Positions 15,897-23,671 of a stretch of 41,629 nucleotides of DNA are shown piece by piece. Each line of letters starts with the position of its first letter. The first letter of the stretch is position 1. Under the pieces are notes generated by a model that worked only from the letters and a program-made list of their open reading frames with translations, ran no database searches and had not been told where the DNA came from. Position numbers and translations under genes: made by a program. The stretch is taken from the NCBI GenBank assembly GCA_902771935.1, contig CACXYM010000023.1, positions 1 through 41,629 of the forward strand, written 5' to 3'. The DNA comes from an uncultured Bacteroidales bacterium (GTDB lineage: Bacteria; Bacteroidota; Bacteroidia; Bacteroidales; Paludibacteraceae).

Positions 15897-18479
15897 TTAT
15901 TTAACGCGTCTTCCCATCATGTCGAATATTTGTCCGTCGCGGTGGATATAGATGTTTCCGTCGCGATAGAACTTAAACGAAGCCGAGTTTGCTGCATCTT
16001 GAAGCACTTGCTCAATATTTACTTTAGTGGGATCAATCTGAGGAAGATCAACCTTCTTACCGGTATAAATCTTGAGTTCGCCTGCTGCGAGTGTAACTTT
16101 AGCACCCGCTTTAGCACCCTGTTCATAGTAGTCGTACCATGTACCAGATGGTAAAGAAGCTTCCTTGCTATCACTCGGATGGAAGTTAGCTACTACATAA
16201 ACATCAGAACCCCATTGTACAGATTTGATGACAGTACCCGATATAGAAGCGGCTGTAGGATCACCCTCGAATACGTTCGGCATAATCTTCGTACGAAGTT
16301 GGATTGCCTGAGCGACTTTTGTATATTGTTCCATGCGTGCGTCGTTGTACAGGTATGGTTCATAACGAGGTTTCTTGTTGCAGCGATAACTATCATTGTA
16401 ACCATCCGGATGGTCAATATCGCTATTAATGGAGTGGTCATAACCTACTTCCTCAAACATCCACAACATGTGTGAGCCATTGAGTAGTACGTTCATTGCT
16501 ACACAAGCCGGAACACGTTTAACACGTACTTCCTCATTCTTCACATCACCGCTACCATACTTCATAGCTTTGTATTGCATGCGCTCTTCGTCGTGAGATT
16601 CGCAATATGAAACTTTACCATCCACATTAGCGTCCGTGAAAATACCTTTCGAGTAATAACCCATAGCGGCTTCCATATACGCATTGTTGGTGTTAATCCA
16701 GCACTGCATTCCAGCTTCAATCAATTTAGGCCAATCGCTCGGAGCATGTGTTCCCCAGTGCTCGAGAATCAGATAAGCGCCATAGGGCTCAATGGCTTTT
16801 GCGTAGTAGTCTTTGAGGTTAGCAACCGCATCGTCAGTTGGTCCACAGAGACCGTGACTCAAGTCAAGACGATAGCCATCAACTTTATACTCCTCAATCC
16901 AATATTTCATTGCATCAATAAACATCTGGTGAGCAGGTGCAAAATCGTGGTTCCAGTCCTCATAGAAGTTATCTCCATGAGGAGGCTTAACATTGAACCA
17001 GGGGTTTTGCGCCAAATCGGGTCCGTACGGATAGAGTTTATTCATTGGGTTATTGCCTGTAGCATGGTTGAATACCATATCCACGATGACAGCAATTCCG
17101 CGCTTGTGGCACTCGTCTACGAGATCCTTAAAATTAGTTTGGGAGCCATAGGCTTTATCCAGCGCCAAATAGAGGCAAGGTGAATAGCCCCAGTTGTAGT
17201 TACCATCAAACTCACTAAGCGGCATGAACTCGATTGCATTTACGCCGAGTTGCTCTAAGTAATCCAATCTGTTGATTACTCCATCGAATCCCCGATTATG
17301 CGTAAAGTCATACACCCACATCTCATAAATAACAAGGTTGTTTTTATTAGGACGTTTGAAATTCAACGTTGCATCGGACCACTCATACTTAGGTTTGTCG
17401 GTTTGAATTACCGTTACAAAACTTCCGTCAGCTTGTGATGGGTATGTTTTTAAGGTAGGGTCTTGTTTTTTGGGTTCATATTTATCATCTGGATGCAGTA
17501 CTTTCGTGGAGTAGAGGTCGCAAATACGTTTTACGACACCATCCGAACGAACCACTTCGTATTGGAAGGCATATTCTTTTTGTGGGGTTAGGTTGTTCAG
17601 CGTAATCCAGAAGTAGTTGCCATCTGTTTCATCTCGCAACAATTGGTACTTATTGTCAATGGTCCAACCGGTAAAGTCACCAACGATGAACACATGCTTA
17701 GCGGGCTCAGTTTTACTACCAGCATACATACACAAGGTCACTTTTTTCGAATCGTCCTTATCATAATAGATACCCAAACCAGGTACAGGTTTTGCTTCAA
17801 CAGCAGGCGTTGCTGCCACAAAAATCTTCAGCGAAGCATTCTTGATAACCTCTCCTTTAGTTGCAATTAATTCGAAAGTATTCTTGCCCATTGTGCTAAG
17901 CGTAGCCTTATAGGTCATTGAAGTTCCTGTTTCTGCTTTAACTTCTGTCCCGTTGTGTTTGAGGGTCAATAAAGCTTCCTCGGTAGCAGAAGCAGAGAGC
18001 GTGATTTCATCACCCTCGGAAGCTATAGATTGTTTATCAGCCGTTAAGGTAACAGCCAATCCAGCTTCGGCGAGATTGACAAAGATATCCTGCCCTGAAG
18101 CATCCTTACCTTCCTTTTCGCCATTAGGTCCGTCGTTAAAGACGAAGCAGAGTCGAGTAATGTTTGTAGAGGTGGTTGCTCCATAGTATTCATACATATT
18201 AGGAGTAAGCTTGAGTTCCCAATTACCATCTGCGTTCTTAGTCATTTTGTACTTAGCCTCACCGCCACGCCATGTGCCGGCTCCTTGCCAGTTATTATAA
18301 CCGGTATGCGCATAGCACTGAGTAGCGCCTTGCATACCTTTATTGCCTTCATTGGGATTAAAGATAATAGTTACCTCTCCTGTATATCCTTTTTGAAGGA
18401 TGGCGGGGATTGTTGTCACTTGAGCTATCAGAATATAACACGACATGCACAATAGTGCCAATAAACTAAATCTTTTCAT
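15897..18479 (-). CDS. Secreted GH13 alpha-amylase-family glycosidase with N-terminal Ig/CBM48-like domains
   Basis: 860 residues. A signal peptide comes first. Residues 25-135 form a beta domain with aromatic residues (GYNNWQGAGTWRGG), 140-222 an Ig-like domain, and 235-345 a CBM48/isoamylase-N-like domain (HVFIVGDFTGWTIDN). The GH13 barrel spans about 380-735, with DMVFNH (467-472), GYRLDL with nucleophile D539, ILEHW with acid/base E573, and ESHDEE with D630. A C-terminal beta domain follows. The tail IYIHRDGQIFDMMGRRVK is of the short T9SS-like type. It should hydrolyse or rearrange alpha-1,4 (or alpha-1,6) glucans outside the cell. It is the last gene of the five-gene secreted cluster. 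GH13 subfamily and bond preference are not decided. Confidence 0.88.
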   Translation of the reverse strand: MKRFSLLALLCMSCYILIAQVTTIPAILQKGYTGEVTIIFNPNEGNKGMQGATQCYAHTGYNNWQGAGTWRGGEAKYKMTKNADGNWELKLTPNMYEYYGATTSTNITRLCFVFNDGPNGEKEGKDASGQDIFVNLAEAGLAVTLTADKQSIASEGDEITLSASATEEALLTLKHNGTEVKAETGTSMTYKATLSTMGKNTFELIATKGEVIKNASLKIFVAATPAVEAKPVPGLGIYYDKDDSKKVTLCMYAGSKTEPAKHVFIVGDFTGWTIDNKYQLLRDETDGNYFWITLNNLTPQKEYAFQYEVVRSDGVVKRICDLYSTKVLHPDDKYEPKKQDPTLKTYPSQADGSFVTVIQTDKPKYEWSDATLNFKRPNKNNLVIYEMWVYDFTHNRGFDGVINRLDYLEQLGVNAIEFMPLSEFDGNYNWGYSPCLYLALDKAYGSQTNFKDLVDECHKRGIAVIVDMVFNHATGNNPMNKLYPYGPDLAQNPWFNVKPPHGDNFYEDWNHDFAPAHQMFIDAMKYWIEEYKVDGYRLDLSHGLCGPTDDAVANLKDYYAKAIEPYGAYLILEHWGTHAPSDWPKLIEAGMQCWINTNNAYMEAAMGYYSKGIFTDANVDGKVSYCESHDEERMQYKAMKYGSGDVKNEEVRVKRVPACVAMNVLLNGSHMLWMFEEVGYDHSINSDIDHPDGYNDSYRCNKKPRYEPYLYNDARMEQYTKVAQAIQLRTKIMPNVFEGDPTAASISGTVIKSVQWGSDVYVVANFHPSDSKEASLPSGTWYDYYEQGAKAGAKVTLAAGELKIYTGKKVDLPQIDPTKVNIEQVLQDAANSASFKFYRDGNIYIHRDGQIFDMMGRRVK

Positions 18480-18504
18480 ATAATCAGTTTTTATTTAATT
18501 GAGA

Positions 18505-18531
18505 GTAAAGGTGGTAATCAGCCACCTTTAC
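18505..18531 (-). repeat. Perfect hairpin between the modular starch-protein gene and the GH13 gene
   Basis: GTAAAGGTGG (18505-18514), loop TAATCAG, CCACCTTTAC (18522-18531). It has no T run after it on the minus strand. It is probably an mRNA-stabilising or partial-termination element inside the operon. Confidence 0.6.
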
Positions 18532-18541
18532 CCGATATAGA

Positions 18542-21500
18542 TTAGCGAATCAGTTGACCTTGAGCGCTGTAAACTTTACCATCACGCATGATGTAGAGTT
18601 TACCGTCAATCATCACTTTGCGCATTTCGTTAGCAGGAGCCAAGAGGTTCTCAATAGCACTTGGAGTTTCCTTCTTAGCGACATAGATATAGTCATTGCC
18701 ATACTCTAAGTTAACGTAGAAGTCGTACTTAGCTGTTTCGGAAACGATATACTTATTGTCCTTTATTTCGAACTTGTAGCTGCCTTCGTTCCATTTATCG
18801 ATAGCCCAACCTACTTCGTGGGTCTTATCATAGATTTGGAGCGTTTGACCAGCAGTCAAAGCTACGTCAAGAACCATGTACTCATTAGCCGTAGCAGGAT
18901 TAGGTTGTGCTTTGATAAATGTTGTACCATCAATCATCAAACCATATTCTTGCTCTGGCATTGGTCCAACAGAAACTGCATTAGCTGTAAGAGTTGTCAG
19001 TGCAGCATCGAGTGTGAAGGTTACGTTGTAAACGCCGGCTGCATCAATAGTCAGCGATTGGTTACCTTCAGCAGGTATCTGCCAGCCGGTCCAAACATGA
19101 CCTTCAACTACCTTGTACTCATATGCTCCAGAAGCAAGTGCCACATTCTCTTTAACGAGTTTGTAAGAACCATCAGCTTGCTTAGCCATATCGTTTTCAG
19201 TTGCCTCAGGATTCCACTCAACACCTACGAGAGCGGCTACACCCACGATGGTGTAAACTTTCTCAGGAGCAGGTCCAACTGGAGTTGCCTCAGCTGTCAA
19301 TGTTGCCAAATCTGCACTGAGTGTAAAGGTTACGTTGTAGGTACCGGCAGCGGTAATGGTGAGAGTTTGGTTAGCTCCACCTGTCGGGAGTTCCCAACCA
19401 CCCCATGCGTGACCTTCGATAACCTTATACTCATAGCCCTTAGCTTCGAGTGCTACATTCTCCTTAACGAGTTTGTAAGAACCATCAGCTTGCTTGGCCA
19501 TGTCATTATCAGTTGCCTCAGGATTCCACTCAACACCTACAAGAGCTGCTTCACCTACGATAGTGTAAACCTTCTCAGGTTCACCGCCCTTCTTATTGAA
19601 CACAGTAAAGATATAATCCTTACTCTCACATACAACGGTAACTTCGGTCTCCCTTGCTGTGAATGCGGAAAGATGGAATATTACACCTGCGCCTTGGATA
19701 TCATATGCACTTTCCGGTAACGAGAAGCTTGTGAATGCTGCACTCGGGAACGTGATATAGATACCAATCTCAGTTGCAAAGCCCGGTTTTTGGATATTAA
19801 CAACCTCAGTTGGTTTAGGATCGCCAACACAAACCTTGAATTGCTCTGCATAAGCAGCATCGGCAGAACCAAGCCATGGGAGATTATCCCAGTCGCAACC
19901 ACCAGCAGGCTCGTATGGAGTCCATTGACCCACAGAGACGCCTTCATCACCCCAAGCGGTAATCGTATAAGTCAAACCTACATGGTCGATCTTATCATCC
20001 TTAACACGGTTCCAAATAGTAGCTTCCCAATCTGGAGCAGCCACTTCACTTGCGAAACGTACAAAGATGATACTGTCTGCTTCGGCATTGATCTTAACAC
20101 TCAACGTGTCACCTTCACCTGCGAAGAACGGAGTCCATGCACCGGCTAAGTCTTCACCCCATACCCATGCAGCCATCTTTGCACTTGCTTCTGACCACAT
20201 GTTCGGTACAAGATTCAATGTCTCAACAATTACAGGTTTAACGTAGAAGTTACCAATCAGCTTATAGGTAACTTTATCACCTTCCTTGAAGTATACTACT
20301 TGTACAGCACCGGCATCTGCGAGCTTGAAGCAGATATTGTTATCTGCATCTGCGCTCAGACCTTCGGCCTTCTCGCTCAAGTTATCATAACCAAGAGCAG
20401 TTGCCCATGTACCATCAACAGTAACTTTCAGTTTATAGTCTACACCTGCTTTCAGGTTCAGTACTGTCGTATCAGCATCTGCATTGATGGCTGCAGGAGC
20501 CCATGCTTTGTCAGCGGTCAGACCTGCATCTACTACCAATGCACTGTCACCAGTGATGTAGTACTTGCCAGGTACAACCGGCTCGTATGGAGTCCATTGA
20601 CCTACAGAGACGCCTTCGTCACCCCATGCGGTGATGGTGTAAGTCAAACCTACATGGTCGATCTTATCATCCTTAACACGGTTCCAGATATTCGTGCCAG
20701 GTTCATCCCATGTCGGAGCTGCTACTGCTGAGTTGAAGCGTACAAAGATGATACTGTCTGCTTCCGCATTGATCTTAACACTCAACGTGTCACCTTCACC
20801 AGCAAAGAACGGAGTCCATGCACCGGCTAAGTCTTCACCCCATACCCATGCAGCCATCTTTGCACTTGCCTCTGACCACATGTTCGGTACAAGATTCAAT
20901 GTCTCAACAATTACAGGTTTAACGTAGAAGTTACCAATCAGCTTATAGGTAACTTTTTCACCTTCCTTGAAGTATACTACTTGTACAGCACCGGCTTCTG
21001 CGAGCTTGAAGCAGATATTGTTATCTGCATCTGCGCTCAGACCTTCGGCCGTCTCGCTCAATGCGTCAAAGCCAAGAGCGGTTGCCCATGTACCATCAAC
21101 GGTCACTTTCAGTTTGTATTCTACACCTGCTTTCAGGTTCAGAACGGTTGTGTCTGCGTCGGCCTTGATTGCTGCAGGAGCCCATGCTTTGTCTGATGCC
21201 AAACCTGCATCTACTACCAATGCGCTGTCACCTGTGATGTAGTACTTACCAGGTACTGGGATATCATCTTTTGAAGCGTACCACGTTCCTTCGTATTTGC
21301 CTTCGCCGTTTTTAGCGCCAGGAACGAAGTACGGTTTAGCAGCATCCCAAACGAGGTCTGCTGTTTGGTCTGTACCATTGTTGAAAATAGCGTTTACAAA
21401 GGTAGCAGGGAATCTATAAGCATAGATATCTTTTCCATTTACTTGGTCAGCCGTTTTGTACATTGCTTCGCCAGGCCATCCTTTATAAGCATCACCAGTA

Positions 21501-22498
21501 GCAGGCCAAACGAAAGCATTTACTTTAGTCCAGTCGAGCGTATTGACGAAGTAAAGGGTTTGGAGAGCAGGAGCCTCATCGCCAGTGCGATAGAGAGTCG
21601 GGAGAGCATAATTAGACGCTGTTTTGGGAGTATAAGCTCTGTAGTATTTATTAGTTCCAGAGGTATTGCAATACAACGTGTACTCATTTTCATCAGTACT
21701 AACAATTTCTACACCACTTGTAGTATAGTTAAGAGATAATGCAACTGGAGTAGCGCTTTGGGAAATTTTATTTTTTCCACACACCATGTACTTACCACTG
21801 GGCAGTTTGATAGAATAACCACCTTGCATAAGTTCTACTGTTACATAGTACTTATCTGTGGAGTTAATCTCAATTTCGCCTTCATCAATTGTCAGCGCGT
21901 CGGATGTAGCAGCCAAGTCACTACCAGTAACAGTAGCGTGTGCTTTGTTGTCCGCAAAGACGATTAGGTACTGTCCAGCCCAGTTGCCTGTTGTAGGCGC
22001 TTTAGTAAGAGCTGTGTAGGTTACTTTAGATGCGGGAGCAGTATAAGCGACATTAACAAACATATCGTTCGTTTTGTTGTCATCTCCTTCGTACTGCGCA
22101 CGTACAATAACACCAAGTTTTCCAATTTTAGGCAGGTCAGTGTCTGCTACATTGAAGAACTCTTTGATGTTCATTGAGATTGTGTACTTGCCTTTTGTTC
22201 CAGAATAAGTCATTTTCAACTTACTTGCGAGCGAGGCATAATCACCGTCACCATTGCACGAAGCCCAATCGGTTGAATAGCTTTTGCTGAGTGTTTGGCC
22301 GTCAGCAGCTACTAACCAAGCGTGGATAAAGCACGATGGTTCCCAATTAGCGAAATTGGTACCTGTGCCATCATACGTGAGAGTGACAGTTTGCGTTGGG
22401 TCAATAGGAGTCTTTGACGAGGTCAAAGTACCACCTTGAGCAGCCCAAGCCATTGTTACGGTTGCGAGAGCAACCAATAACGAAAGAAACTTTCTCAT
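18542..22498 (-). CDS. Secreted multimodular, non-catalytic starch-binding-like protein with two internal duplications
   Basis: 1318 residues; signal peptide to about residue 19. Residues 315-405 resemble CBM26-type starch-binding modules (VNAFVWPATGDAYKGWPGEAMY, FNNGTDQTADLVW). Residues 417-640 and 644-864 are two near-identical copies, each starting KYYITGDSALVVDAGL and ending GQWTPYEP. Residues 975-1078 and 1079-1181 are two copies of a smaller module (KVYTIVGxAALVGVEWNPEAT ... YEYKV) similar in pattern to pullulanase X25/SusE-F-like starch modules. Residues 1184-1273 match the N-terminal module of the 1219-residue amylase. The tail LYIMRDGKVYSAQGQLIR is the short T9SS-like type. I see no catalytic domain. 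Glycan-binding is inferred from modules and context. Confidence 0.75.
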   Translation of the reverse strand: MRKFLSLLVALATVTMAWAAQGGTLTSSKTPIDPTQTVTLTYDGTGTNFANWEPSCFIHAWLVAADGQTLSKSYSTDWASCNGDGDYASLASKLKMTYSGTKGKYTISMNIKEFFNVADTDLPKIGKLGVIVRAQYEGDDNKTNDMFVNVAYTAPASKVTYTALTKAPTTGNWAGQYLIVFADNKAHATVTGSDLAATSDALTIDEGEIEINSTDKYYVTVELMQGGYSIKLPSGKYMVCGKNKISQSATPVALSLNYTTSGVEIVSTDENEYTLYCNTSGTNKYYRAYTPKTASNYALPTLYRTGDEAPALQTLYFVNTLDWTKVNAFVWPATGDAYKGWPGEAMYKTADQVNGKDIYAYRFPATFVNAIFNNGTDQTADLVWDAAKPYFVPGAKNGEGKYEGTWYASKDDIPVPGKYYITGDSALVVDAGLASDKAWAPAAIKADADTTVLNLKAGVEYKLKVTVDGTWATALGFDALSETAEGLSADADNNICFKLAEAGAVQVVYFKEGEKVTYKLIGNFYVKPVIVETLNLVPNMWSEASAKMAAWVWGEDLAGAWTPFFAGEGDTLSVKINAEADSIIFVRFNSAVAAPTWDEPGTNIWNRVKDDKIDHVGLTYTITAWGDEGVSVGQWTPYEPVVPGKYYITGDSALVVDAGLTADKAWAPAAINADADTTVLNLKAGVDYKLKVTVDGTWATALGYDNLSEKAEGLSADADNNICFKLADAGAVQVVYFKEGDKVTYKLIGNFYVKPVIVETLNLVPNMWSEASAKMAAWVWGEDLAGAWTPFFAGEGDTLSVKINAEADSIIFVRFASEVAAPDWEATIWNRVKDDKIDHVGLTYTITAWGDEGVSVGQWTPYEPAGGCDWDNLPWLGSADAAYAEQFKVCVGDPKPTEVVNIQKPGFATEIGIYITFPSAAFTSFSLPESAYDIQGAGVIFHLSAFTARETEVTVVCESKDYIFTVFNKKGGEPEKVYTIVGEAALVGVEWNPEATDNDMAKQADGSYKLVKENVALEAKGYEYKVIEGHAWGGWELPTGGANQTLTITAAGTYNVTFTLSADLATLTAEATPVGPAPEKVYTIVGVAALVGVEWNPEATENDMAKQADGSYKLVKENVALASGAYEYKVVEGHVWTGWQIPAEGNQSLTIDAAGVYNVTFTLDAALTTLTANAVSVGPMPEQEYGLMIDGTTFIKAQPNPATANEYMVLDVALTAGQTLQIYDKTHEVGWAIDKWNEGSYKFEIKDNKYIVSETAKYDFYVNLEYGNDYIYVAKKETPSAIENLLAPANEMRKVMIDGKLYIMRDGKVYSAQGQLIR
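18956..19576 (-). repeat. Tandem duplication of a 104-codon module
   Basis: Two adjacent copies, 312 bp apart (19265-19576 and 18956-19264), encode the KVYTIVG...YEYKV modules of the 1318-residue protein. Confidence 0.85.
19907..21250 (-). repeat. Tandem duplication of a 227-codon module
   Basis: Copies at 20579-21250 and 19907-20569, offset 681 bp. The DNA is almost identical over long stretches; for example, the segments from 20191 and from 20872 run unbroken for tens of bases. This implies recent duplication or gene conversion. Confidence 0.9.
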
Positions 22499-22605
22499 AA
22501 TGATTAGATTTAATAAATTAAGTTAATTAGTTTTGTTTAAATATTGTTTATAAAACAAGTATTTACAAGGCTTTTCTCCCGATTAAGTCCTATTTCAGTT
22601 CCGAT

Positions 22606-22660
22606 GAGCAGCCATTGAGCAACCATTGAGCAACCATTGAGCAACCATTGAGCACCCATT
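22606..22660. repeat. 11-bp tandem repeat, 5 copies
   Basis: Five consecutive units of GAGCAACCATT (first unit GAGCAGCCATT, last GAGCACCCATT). It lies between the small secreted protein gene and the 1318-residue gene, about 25 nt below the former's stop codon. Confidence 0.95.
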
Positions 22661-22684
22661 GCTATCGGGAGGGCAAGTGGTACG

Positions 22685-23617
22685 TTATCGGATGAACTTT
22701 TTGCCGTTTTGGATAATGATTCCGTGGTAATCAGCATTAACTTTGCGTCCGAGAACGTCGAACATCGGCGCGTTGAGGTCAAGAGTAACGGTAACGTTTT
22801 GGATAGCAGTACCACTATTGCAGTTTTCACTTACAAGTGTTTTACCAGCGATCGGTTGTGTAGAAAGGATAACATCACTACCTTCTCTGTAGAGATAGAG
22901 AGTGTATGAACCAGGTCCAACATGCAGTTTTTCGTTGCCTGATGTAGTCATAGTAGCCTGAGTTGGTCCATCTACATACGAAGGAGCCATATACTGAACA
23001 CCCTGGACACCCTTTTGCTGGAAGATAACAAATAGGTAAGCGTTGTCTGATACATCAAGATGAGCTGTACCGCAGTTGAAGATATTGAAGCCACCTGCTT
23101 CGTTTTCAAGGTTACCACCGTCAATGTATCCTTTGTAGTACCAGTATGCGTCAGGTGTTGAGCCGCCACCTCCTTGGCCTCCACCGCCTTGGCCATCATA
23201 AACGGACCATTCGCACGTTGCGACACCTACAGTTGCTTCGGATTTGTCACCACACCAGTCGTTCTGTTCATCTGTCCAACCAGTAATTTTGCATAAGTCT
23301 TTGCCGGAAGTAAAATCTGTTTGATCCAAGGTTTTTCCCCAATAGCCTTCACGATTGCACCAAGTAGCGAAATCAGTGCAAGAAGGGCTTAAGCGTTTGA
23401 ACAACAGACCAGTCTGCCCATCCGGGATATCAGCTTTGAAGATGTGGCCGGATACCTGAGTCAACACAGCATCATTTTCCTCTGCTCCCCATGAATGGAT
23501 AATTAATTTAGCATCGTCTGTATCCCAAATGCCGTTGGCATCGAGATAAATTGTTTTACTAGACATCACTGCCATAGAACAAATTGTAGCAGCAACTAAG
23601 AAAAATAACTTTTTCAT
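22685..23617 (-). CDS. Small secreted carbohydrate-binding-like protein with T9SS-like tail
   Basis: 310 residues from the ATG at 23617; the upstream TTG would add two. A signal peptide (KKLFFLVAATICSMAVMSS) precedes a beta domain with TIYLDANGIWDTDDAKLIIHSWG, similar in style to Bacteroidota starch-binding modules. A glycine-rich linker (GGGGQGGGG) leads to a second beta domain. The tail APMFDVLGRKVNADYHGIIIQNGKKFIR is shared with the two upstream amylases. No catalytic motif is visible. It is the third gene of the amylolytic cluster, probably a surface glycan-binding accessory. Confidence 0.7.
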   Translation of the reverse strand: MKKLFFLVAATICSMAVMSSKTIYLDANGIWDTDDAKLIIHSWGAEENDAVLTQVSGHIFKADIPDGQTGLLFKRLSPSCTDFATWCNREGYWGKTLDQTDFTSGKDLCKITGWTDEQNDWCGDKSEATVGVATCEWSVYDGQGGGGQGGGGSTPDAYWYYKGYIDGGNLENEAGGFNIFNCGTAHLDVSDNAYLFVIFQQKGVQGVQYMAPSYVDGPTQATMTTSGNEKLHVGPGSYTLYLYREGSDVILSTQPIAGKTLVSENCNSGTAIQNVTVTLDLNAPMFDVLGRKVNADYHGIIIQNGKKFIR

Positions 23618-23671
23618 AAGCAATTAGATTTAATAAGTTAGTTATAGTTATAATATACAATATATAATATA

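Noticed and set aside
18542-22498. Calling the 1318-residue protein SusE or SusF
   Set aside because: Modules look related in style, but there is no lipobox or SusCD context and the tail is T9SS-like, so the name would mislead.
22606-22660. CRISPR-like array
   Set aside because: Units are directly adjacent 11-mers with no spacers, and there are no cas genes nearby.
22537-22830. Open frame on the minus strand encoding repeated AQWLL peptides
   Set aside because: It runs through the 5 x 11-bp repeat and the 3' end of the secreted protein gene in another frame; it has no start signal or family likeness.
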